From contig OY804585.1 of the NCBI GenBank assembly GCA_963680875.1, positions 47,165,414 through 47,229,413 of the forward strand: 64,000 nucleotides of DNA, in the 5' to 3' direction. The notes below the pieces were generated by a model. It had not been told where the DNA came from. It did no database searches and saw only the letters and a program-made list of their open reading frames with translations. Shown here piece after piece: positions 52,901 through 64,000 of the stretch; the stretch's first letter is position 1; each line of letters opens with the position of its first letter. Both the position numbers and the translations under genes were made by a program. This stretch comes from Bathymodiolus brooksi (lineage: Eukaryota > Mollusca > Bivalvia > Mytilida > Modiolidae).

Positions 52901-55900
52901 AAACCAAATTCTGAATAAAACAGAATCCTGAATAAACCAAACCCTGAATAAAACAGAATCCTGAATAAACCACACTGAATAAAAACAGAATCCTGTATAA
53001 ACCAAACTCGGAATAAAACAGAATCCTGTATAAACCACACTGAATAAAACAGAATCCTGTATAAACCAAACCTTGAATAAAACAGAATCCTGTATAAACC
53101 AAACTCTGAATAAAACAGAATCCTGAATAAAACAGAATCCTGTATAAACCAAACTCTGAATAAAACAGAATCCTGTATAAACCAAACCTTGAATAAAACA
53201 GAATCCTGTATAAACCAAACTCTGAATAAATCAGAATCCTGTATAAACCAAACTGAATAAAACAGAATCTTGTATGAACCACACTCTGAATAAAACAATC
53301 CTGTATAAGCCAAACCTTGAATAAAACAGAATCCTGTCTAAACCAATCTCTGAATAAAACAGAATCGTGAATAAACCAAACTCTGAATAAAACAGAATCC
53401 TGAATAAAACAATCCTGTATAAACCAAACTCTGAATAAAACAGAATCTTGAATAAACCAAACTCTGAATACAACAGAATCCTGTATAAACCACACTCTGA
53501 ATAAAACAGAATCCTGAATAAACCAAACTCTGAATAAAAACAGAATCCTGTATAAACCACACTCTGAATAAAACAGAATCCTGAATAAACCAAACCCTGA
53601 ATAAAACAGAATCCTGTATAAACCACACTGAATAAAAACAGAATCCTGAATAAACCAAACCCTGAATAAACCAAACTCTGAATAAAACAGAATCCTGTAT
53701 AAACCACTCTGAATAAAACAGAATCCTGTATACACCACACTCTGAATAAAACAGAATACTGTATAAACCAAACTGAATAAAACAGAATCCTGAATAAACC
53801 AAACTCTGAATAAAACAATCCTGTATAAACCAAACTCTGAATAAAACAGAATCCTGAATAAACCAAATTCTGAATAAAACAGAATCCTGTATAAACCACA
53901 CTCTGAATAAAACAGAATCCTGAATAAACCAAACCCTGAATAAAACAGAATCCTGAATAAACCACACTGAATAAAAACAGAATCCTGTATAAACCAAACT
54001 CGGAATAAAACAGAATCCTGTATAAACCACACTGAATAAAAACAGAATCCTGTATAAACCAAACTCTGAATAAAACAGAATCCTGAATAAAACAGAATCC
54101 TGTATAAACCAAACTCTGAATAAAACAGAATCCTGAATAAACCAAACTGAATAAAACAGAATCCTGTATAAACCAAACTCTGAATAAAACAGAATCCTGT
54201 ATAAACCAAACCTTGAATAAAACAGAATCCTGTATAAACAAAACTCTGAATAAAACAGAATCCTGAATAAAACAGAATCCTGTATAAACCAAACTCTGAA
54301 TAAAACAGAATCCTGAATAAACCAAACCCTGAATAAAACAGAATCCTGAATAAACCACACTGAATAAAAACAGAATCCTGTATAAACCAAACTCGGAATA
54401 AAACAGAATCCTGTATAAACCACACTGAATAAAACAGAATCCTGTATAAACCAAACCTTGAATAAAACAGAATCCTGTATAAACCAAACTCTGAATAAAA
54501 CAGAATCCTGAATAAAACAGAATCCTGTATAAACCAAACTCTGAATAAAACAGAATCCTGTATAAACCAAACCTTGAATAAAACAGAATCCTGTATAAAC
54601 CAAACTCTGAATAAATCAGAATCCTGTATAAACCAAACTGAATAAAACAGAATCTTGTATGAACCACACTCTGAATAAAACAATCCTGTATAAGCCAAAC
54701 CTTGAATAAAACAGAATCCTGTCTAAACCAATCTCTGAATAAAACAGAATCGTGAATAAACCAAACTCTGAATAAAACAGAATCCTGAATAAAACAATCC
54801 TGTATAAACCAAACTCTGAATAAAACAGAATCTTGAATAAACCAAACTCTGAATACAACAGAATCCTGTATAAACCACACTCTGAATAAAACAGAATCCT
54901 GAATAAACCAAACTCTGAATAAAAACAGAATCCTGTATAAACCACACTCTGAATAAAACAGAATCCTGAATAAACCAAACCCTGAATAAAACAGAATCCT
55001 GTATAAACCACACTGAATAAAAACAGAATCCTGAATAAACCAAACCCTGAATAAACCAAACTCTGAATAAAACAGAATCCTGTATAAACCACTCTGAATA
55101 AAACAGAATCCTGTATACACCACACTCTGAATAAAACAGAATACTGTATAAACCAAACTGAATAAAACAGAATCCTGAATAAACCAAACTCTGAATAAAA
55201 CAATCCTGTATAAACCAAACTCTGAATAAAACAGAATCCTGAATAAACCAAATTCTGAATAAAACAGAATCCTGTATAAACCACACTCTGAATAAAACAG
55301 AATCCTGAATAAACCAAACCCTGAATAAAACAGAATCCTGAATAAACCACACTGAATAAAAACAGAATCCTGTATAAACCAAACTCGGAATAAAACAGAA
55401 TCCTGTATAAACCACACTGAATAAAAACAGAATCCTGTATAAACCAAACTCTGAATAAAACAGAATCCTGAATAAAACAGAATCCTGTATAAACCAAACT
55501 CTGAATAAAACAGAATCCTGAATAAACCAAACTGAATAAAACAGAATCCTGTATAAACCAAACTCTGAATAAAACAGAATCCTGTATAAACCAAACCTTG
55601 AATAAAACAGAATCCTGTATAAACAAAACTCTGAATAAAACAGAATCCTGAATAAAACAGAATCCTGTATAAACCAAACTCTGAATAAAACAGAATCCTG
55701 AATAAACCAAACTGAATAAAACAGAATCCTGTATAAACCAAACTCTGAATAAAACAGAATCCTGTATAAACCAAACTCTGAATAAAACAGAATCCTGAAT
55801 AAAACAGAATCCTGTATAAACCACACTGAATAAAAACAGAATCCTGAATAAACCAAACCCTGAATAAACCAAACTCTGAATAAAACAGAATCCTGTATAA

Positions 55901-58900
55901 ACCACTCTGAATAAAACAGAATCCTGTATACACCACACTCTGAATAAAACAGAATACTGTATAAACCAAACTCTGAATAAAACAGAATCCTGAATAAACC
56001 AAATTCTGAATAAAACAGAATCCTGTATAAACCACACTCTGAATAAAACAGAATCCTGAAAAACCAAACCCTGAATAAAACAGAATCCTGAATAAACCAA
56101 ACTCGGAATAAAACAGAATCCTGTATAAACCAAACTCTGAATAAAACAGAATCCTGAATAAAACAGAATCCTGTATAAACCAAACTCTGAATAAAACAGA
56201 ATCCTGAATAAACCAAACTGAATAAAACAGAATCCTGTATAAACCAAACTCTGAATAAAACAGAATCCTGTATAAACCAAACCTTGAATAAAACAGAATC
56301 CTGTATAAACCAAACTCTGAATAAAACAATCCTGTATAAACCAAACTGAATAAAACAGAATCTTGTATGAACCACACTCTGAATAAAACAATCCTGTATA
56401 AGCCAAACCTTGAATAAAACAGAATCCTGTATAAACCAAACCTTGAATAAAACAGAATCCTGTATAAACCAAACTCTGAATAAAACAGAATCCTGTATAA
56501 ACCAAACTGAATAAAACAGAATCTTGTATGAACCACACTCTGAATAAAACAATCCTGTATAAGACAAACCTTGAATAAAACAGAATCCTGTCTAAACCAA
56601 TCTCTGAATAAAACAGAATCGTGAATAAACCAAACTCTGAATAAAACAGAATCCTGAATAAAACAATCCTGTATAAACCAAACTCTGAATAAAACAGAAT
56701 CTTGAATAAACCAAACTCTGAATAAAACAGAATCCTGTATAAACCACACTCTGAATAAAACAGAATCCTGAATAAACCAAACTCTGAATAAAAACAGAAT
56801 CCTGTATAAACCACACTCTGAATAAAACAGAATCCTGAATAAAACAGAATCCTGTATAAACCACACTGAATAAAAACAGAATCCTGAATAAACCAAACTC
56901 TGAATAAAACAGAATCCTGTATAAACCACTCTGAATAAAACAGAATCCTGTATACACCACACTCTGAATAAAACAGAATACTGTATAAACCAAACTGAAT
57001 AAAACAGAATCCTGAATAAACCAAACTCTGAATAAAACAATCCTGTATAAACCAAACTCTGAATAAAACAGAATCCTGAATAAACCAAATTCTGAATAAA
57101 ACAGAATCCTGTATAAACCACACTCTGAATAAAACAGAATCCTGAATAAACCAAACCCTGAATAAAACAGAATACTGAATAAACCACACTGAATAAAAAC
57201 AGAATCCTGTATAAACCAAACTCGGAATAAAACAGAATCCTGTATAAACCACACTGAATAAAAACAGAATCCTGTATAAACCAAACTCTGAATAAAACAG
57301 AATCCTGTATAAACCAAACTCTGAATAAAACAGAATCCTGAATAAACCAAACTGAATAAAACAGAATCCTGTATAAACCAAACTCTGAATAAAACAGAAT
57401 CCTGTATAAACCAAACCTTGAATAAAACAGAATCCTGTATAAACCAAACTCTGAATAAAACAGAATCCTGTATAAACCAAACTGAATAAAACAGAATCTT
57501 GTATGAACCACACTCTGAATAAAACAATCCTGTATAAGCCAAACCTTGAATAAAACAGAATCCTGTCTAAACCAATCTCTGAATAAAACAGAATCGTGAA
57601 TAAACCAAACTCTGAATAAAACAGAATCCTGAATAAACCAAACTCTGAATAAAACAATCCTGTATAAACCAAACTCTGAATAAAACAGAATCCTGAATAA
57701 AACAGAATCCTGTATAAACCACACTCTGAATAAAACAGAATCCTGAATAAACCAAACTCTGAATAAAAACAGAATCCTGTATAAACCACACTCTGAATAA
57801 AACAGAATCCTGAATAAACCAAACCCTGAATAAAACAGAATCCTGTATAAACCACACTGAATAAAAACAGAATCCTGAATAAACCAAACCCTGAATAAAC
57901 CAAACTCTGAATAAAACAGAATCCTGTATAAACCACTCTGAATAAAACAGAATCCTGTATACACCACACTCTGAATAAAACAGAATACTGTATAAACCAA
58001 ACTGAATAAAACAGAATCCTGAATAAACCAAACTCTGAATAAAACAGAATCCTGTATAAACCAAACTCTGAATAAAACAGAATCCTGAATAAACCAAATT
58101 CTGAATAAAACAGAATCCTGTATAAACCACACTCTGAATAAAACAGAATCCTGAATAAAACAGAATCCTGAATAAACCACACTGAATAAAAACAGAATCC
58201 TGTATAAACCAAACTCGGAATAAAACAGAATCCTGAATAAAACAGAATCCTGTATAAACCAAACTCTGAATAAAACAGAATCCTGAATAAACCAAACTGA
58301 ATAAAACAGAATCCTGTATAAACCAAACTCTGAATAAAACAGAATCCTGTATAAACCAAACCTTGAATAAAACAGAATCCTGTATAAACCAAACTCTGAA
58401 TAAAACAGAATCCTGTATAAACCAAACTGAATAAAACAGAATCTTGTATGAACCACACTCTGAATAAAACAATCCTGTATAAGCCAAACCTTGAATAAAA
58501 CAGAATCCTGTATAAACCAAACCTTGAATAAAACAGAATCCTGTATAAACCAAACTCTGAATAAAACAGAATCCTGTATAAACCAAACTGAATAAAACAG
58601 AATCTTGTATGAACCACACTCTGAATAAAACAATCCTGTATAAGCCAAACCTTGAATAAAACAGAATCCTGTCTAAACCAATCTCTGAATAAAACAGAAT
58701 CGTGAATAAACCAAACTCTGAATAAAACAGAATCCTGAATAAAACAATCCTGTATAAACCAAACTCTGAATAAAACAGAATCTTGAATAAACCAAACTCT
58801 GAATAAAACAGAATCCTGTATAAACCACACTCTGAATAAAACAGAATCCTGAATAAACCAAACTCTGAATAAAAACAGAATCCTGTATAAACCACACTCT

Positions 58901-61900
58901 GAATAAAACAGAATCCTGAATAAACCAAACCCTGAATAAAACAATCCTGTATAAACCACACTGAATAAAAACAGAATCCTGAATAAACCAAACCCTGAAT
59001 AAACCAAACTCTGAATAAAACAGAATCCTGAATAAACCACTCTGAATAAAACAGAATCCTGTATACACCACACTCTGAATAAAACAGAATACTGTATAAA
59101 CCAAACTGAATAAAACAGAATCCTGAATAAACCAAACTCTGAATAAAACAATCCTGTATAAACCAAACTCTGAATAAAACAGAATCCTGAATAAACCAAA
59201 TTATGAATAAAACAGAATCCTGTATAAACCACACTCTGAATAAAACAGAATCCTCAATAAACCAAACCCTGAATAAAACAGAATCCTGAATAAACCACAC
59301 TGAATAAAAACAGAATCCTGTATAAACCAAACTCGGAATAAAACAGAATCCTGTATAAACCACACTGAATAAAAACAGAATCCTGTATAAACCAAACTCT
59401 GAATAAAACAGAATCCTGAATAAAACAGAATCCTGTATAAACCAAACTCTGAATAAAACAGAATCCTGAATAAACCAAACTGAATAAAACAGAATCCTGT
59501 ATAAACCAAACTCTGAATAAAACAGAATCCTGTATAAACCAAACCTTGAATAAAACAGAATCCTGTATAAACCAAACTCTGAATAAAACAGAATCCTGAA
59601 TAAAACAGAATCCTGAATAACACAGAATCCTGTATAAACCAAACTCTGAATAAAACAGAATCCTGTATAAACCAAACCTTGAATAAAACAGAATCCTGTA
59701 TAAACCAAACTCTGAATAAAACAGAATCCTGTATAAACCAAACTGAATAAAACAGAATCTTGTATGAACCACACTCTGAATAAAACAATCCTGTATAAGC
59801 CAAACCTTGAATAAAACAGAATCCTGTCTAAACCAATCTCTGAATAAAACAGAATCGTGAATAAACCAAACTCTGAATAAAACAGAATCCTGAATAAAAC
59901 AATCCTGTATAAACCAAACTCTGAATAAAACAGAATCTTGAATAAACCAAACTCTGAATAAAACAGAATCCTGTATAAACCACACTCTGAATAAAACAGA
60001 ATCCTGAATAAACCAAACTCTGAATAAAAACAGAATCCTGTATAAACCACACTCTGAATAAAACAGAATCCTGAATAAACCAAACCCTGAATAAAACAGA
60101 ATCCTGTATAAACCACACTGAATAAAAACAGAATCCTGAATAAACCAAACTCTGAATAAAACAGAATCCTGAATAAACCACTCTGAATAAAACAGAATCC
60201 TGTATACACCACACTCTGAATAAAACAGAATACTGTATAAACCAAACTGAATAAAACAGAATCCTGAATAAACCAAACTCTGAATAAAACAATCCTGTAT
60301 AAACCAAACTCTGAATAAAACAGAATCCTGAATAAACCAAATTATGAATAAAACAGAATCCTGTATAAACCACACTCTGAATAAAACAGAATCCTCAATA
60401 AACCAAACCCTGAATAAAACAGAATCCTGAATAAACCACACTGAATAAAAACAGAATCCTGTATAAACCAAACTCGGAATAAAACAGAATCCTGTATAAA
60501 CCACACTGAATAAAAACAGAATCCTGTATAAACCAAACTCTGAATAAAACAGAATCCTGAATAAAACAGAATCCTGTATAAACCAAACTCTGAATAAAAC
60601 AGAATCCTGAATAAACCAAACTGAATAAAACAGAATCCTGTATAAACCAAACTCTGAATAAAACAGAATCCTGTATAAACCAAACCTTGAATAAAACAGA
60701 ATCCTGTATAAACCAAACTCTGAATAAAACAGAATCCTGAATAAAACAGAATCCTGAATAACACAGAATCCTGTATAAACCAAACTCTGAATAAAACAGA
60801 ATCCTGTATAAACCAAACCTTGAATAAAACAGAATCCTGTATAAACCAAACTCTGAATAAAACAGAATCCTGTATAAACCAAACTGAATAAAACAGAATC
60901 TTGTATGAACCACACTCTGAATAAAACAATCCTGTATAAGCCAAACCTTGAATAAAACAGAATCCTGTCTAAACCAATCTCTGAATAAAACAGAATCGTG
61001 AATAAACCAAACTCTGAATAAAACAGAATCCTGAATAAAACAATCCTGTATAAATCAAACTCTGAATAAAACAGAATCTTGAATAAACCAAACTCTGAAT
61101 ACAACAGAATCCTGTATAAACCACACTCTGAATAAAACAGAATCCTGAATAAACCAAACTCTGAATAAAAACAGAATCCTGTATAAACCACACTCTGAAT
61201 AAAACAGAATCCTGAATAAACCAAACCCTGAATAAAAAAGAATCCTGTATAAACCACACTGAATAAAAACAGAATCCTGAATAAACCAAACCCTGAATAA
61301 ACCAAACTCTGAATAAAACAGAATCCTGTATAAACCACTCTGAATAAAACAGAATCCTGTATACACCACACTCTGAATAAAACAGAATACTGTATAAACC
61401 AAACTGAATAAAACAGAATCCTGAATAAACCAAACTCTGAATAAAACAATCCTGTATAAACCAAACTCTGAATAAAACAGAATCCTGAATAAACCAAATT
61501 CTGAATAAAACAGAATCCTGTATAAACCACACTCTGAATAAAACAGAATCCTGAATAAACCAAACCCTGAATAAAACAGAATCCTGAATAAACCACACTG
61601 AATAAAAACAGAATCCTGTATAAACCAAACTCGGAATAAAACAGAATCCTGTATAAACCACACTGAATAAAAACAGAATCCTGTATAAACCAAACTCTGA
61701 ATAAAACAGAATCCTGAATAAAACAGAATCCTGTATAAACCAAACTCTGAATAAAACAGAATCCTGAATAAACCAAACTGAATAAAACAGAATCCTGTAT
61801 AAACCAAACTCTGAATAAAACAGAATCCTGTATAAACCAAACTCTGAATAAAACAGAATCCTGAATAAAACAGAATCCTGTATAAACCAAACTCTGAATA

Positions 61901-64000
61901 AAACAGAATCCTGAATAAACCAAACTGAATAAAACAGAATCCTGTATAAACCAAACTCTGAATAAAACAGAATCCTGTATAAACCAAACTCTGAATAAAA
62001 CAGAATCCTGTATAAACCAAACTGAATAAAACAGAATCTTGTATGAACCACACTCTGAATAAAACAGAATCCTGTATAAACCAAACTCTGAATAAAACAG
62101 AATCCTGTATAAACCAAACTCTGAATAAAACAGAATCCTGAATAAACCAAATTCTGAATAAAACAGAATCCTGTATAAACCACACTCTGAATAAAACAGA
62201 ATCCTGAAAAAACCAAACCCTGAATAAAACAGAATCCTGAATAAACCACACTGAATAAAAACAGAATCCTGTATAAACCAAACTCGGAATAAAACAAAAT
62301 CCTGAATAAAACAGAATCCTGTATAAACCAAACTCTGAATAAAACAGAATCCTGAATAAACCAAACTGAATAAAACAGAATCCTGTATAAACCAAACTCT
62401 GAATAAAACAGAATCCTGTATAAACCAAACCTTGAATAAAACAGAATCCTGTATAAACCAAACTCTGAATAAAACAGAATCCTGTATAAACCAAACTGAA
62501 TAAAACAGAATCTTGTATGAACCACACTCTGAATAAAACAATCCTGTATAAGCCAAACCTTGAATAAAACAGAATCCTGTCTAAACCAATCTCTGAATAA
62601 AACAGAATCGTGAATAAACCAAACTCTGAATAAAACAGAATCCTGAATAAAACAATCCTGTATAAACCAAACTCTGAATAAAACAGAATCTTGAATAAAC
62701 CAAACTCTGAATAAAAACAGAATCCTGTATAAACCAAACTCTGAATAAAACAGAATCCTGAATAAAACAGAATCCTGAATAAAACAGAATCCTGTATAAA
62801 CCAAACTCTGAATAAAACAGAATCCTGTATAAACCAAACCTTGAATAAAACAGAATCCTGTATAAACCAAACTCTGAATAAAACAGAATCCTGTATAAAC
62901 CAAACTGAATAAAACAGAATCTTGTATGAACCACACTCTGAATAAAACAATCCTGTATAAGCCAAACCTTGAATAAAACAGAATCCTGTCTAAACCAATC
63001 TCTGAATAAAACAGAATCGTGAATAAACCAAACTCTGAATAAAACAGAATCCTGAATAAAACAATCCTGTATAAATCAAACTCTGAATAAAACAGAATCT
63101 TGAATAAACCAAACTCTGAATACAACAGAATCCTGTATAAACCACACTCTGAATAAAACAGAATCCTGAATAAACCAAACTCTGAATAAAAACAGAATCC
63201 TGTATAAACCACACTCTGAATAAAACAGAATCCTGAATAAACCAAACCCTGAATAAAAAAGAATCCTGTATAAACCACACTGAATAAAAACAGAATCCTG
63301 AATAAACCAAACTCTGAATAAAACAGAATCCTGTATAAACCACTCTGAATAAAACAGAATCCTGTATACACCACACTCTGAATAAAACAGAATACTGTAT
63401 AAACCAAACTGAATAAAACAGAATCCTGAATAAACCAAACTCTGAATAAAACAATCCTGTATAAACCAAACTCTGAATAAAACAGAATCCTGAATAAACC
63501 AAATTCTGAATAAAACAGAATCCTGTATAAACCACACTCTGAATAAAACAGAATCCTGAATAAACCAAACCCTGAATAAAACAGAATCCTGAATAAACCA
63601 CACTGAATAAAAACAGAATCCTGTATAAACCAAACTCGGAATAAAACAGAATCCTGTATAAACCACACTGAATAAAAACAGAATCCTGTATAAACCAAAC
63701 TCTGAATAAAACAGAATCCTGAATAAAACAGAATCCTGTATAAACCAAACTCTGAATAAAACAGAATCCTGAATAAACCAAACTGAATAAAACAGAATCC
63801 TGTATAAACCAAACTCTGAATAAAACAGAATCCTGTATAAACCAAACCTTGAATAAAACAGAATCCTGTATAAACCAAACTCTGAATAAAACAGAATCCT
63901 GAATAAAACAGAATCCTGTATAAACCAAACTCTGAATAAAACAGAATCCTGAATAAACCAAACTGAATAAAACAGAATCCTGTATAAACCAAACTCTGAA
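46971..64000. repeat. 33-bp satellite array, at least 17 kb, continuing past the window
   Basis: Consensus unit AATAAAACAGAATCCTGTAT + AAACCAAACTCTG (33 bases). Shorter and variant units include GAATAAACCAAACTCTG, CCTTG, CGG, CACTG and a recurring CTTGTATGAACCACACTCTG + AATAAAACAATCCTGTATAA block. That block recurs mostly every 0.95-1.15 kb, defining higher-order units. I estimate 500-570 basic units. The minus strand is stop-free in all three frames, so frames of up to 1805 codons cross it; none is a gene. The first unit grades out of a CCAAACCCTGAATAAAATGA sequence like the element at 35480. Confidence 0.95.

Noticed and set aside
47004..63992. Many minus-strand reading frames of 100 to 1805 codons
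   Set aside because: They are translations of the 33-bp satellite. The same unit is read in all three phases, with no codon-level conservation, no domain and no splice or start context.
46971..64000. CRISPR-like direct repeats
   Set aside because: There are no unique spacers between repeats, the host is a eukaryote, and no cas genes are present. It is a continuous satellite.

Overview
This window is animal (eukaryotic) DNA. It is AT-rich, has long introns with GT...AG boundaries, and is crowded with tRNA-headed SINEs, inverted-repeat DNA elements and tandem arrays. The repeat families (SINEs ending in a shared GTGGCGTTAAACACC-type tail, and the 'TTAGCTCACC ... GAGCCTCTAGTTT' family with its CCGTCGTCTG stutter) are of the kind I know from mollusc genomes. 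I therefore suggest a mollusc, probably a bivalve. This is pattern recognition and I could not check it against a database.

The only real protein-coding gene I can support is on the + strand and is split over 19 exons between 2714 and 43048. It is a homologue of the RIPOR/FAM65 family (Rho-interacting cell polarization regulators). All 19 exons join in one frame to 828 codons plus a stop. The exons cover the N-terminal coiled coil, the GFARLCPGD core, a Ser-rich linker, a conserved middle segment and the C-terminal helical repeats. The extreme N-terminus, the first exon or exons and the promoter lie upstream of the window. The last coding exon (42972-43048) is small, uses a TTTTAAG acceptor and would be easy to miss.

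Most introns are swollen by repeats. Intron 2 holds a 48-bp minisatellite (5494-8826). Intron 4 holds a 19-bp minisatellite split by a SINE. Intron 5 holds a pogo-like DNA transposon relic. Intron 7 is almost entirely a 33-bp minisatellite that begins inside exon 7 and copies its splice donor. Intron 8 holds a 332-bp dimeric array nested in a larger mobile element. Intron 9 ends in a 61-bp triplication that resembles the start of exon 10. Introns 3, 13 and 15 contain inverted-repeat transposons with readable target-site duplications. Intron 17 carries the 3' end of a LINE.

Downstream of the gene, from about 46975 to the window end, is an uninterrupted satellite of at least 17 kb with a 33-bp unit and roughly 1-kb higher-order blocks. 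It appears to have grown out of a small inverted-repeat element. Its minus strand has no stop codon in any of the three frames, so it produces apparent reading frames of up to 1805 codons that are not genes.
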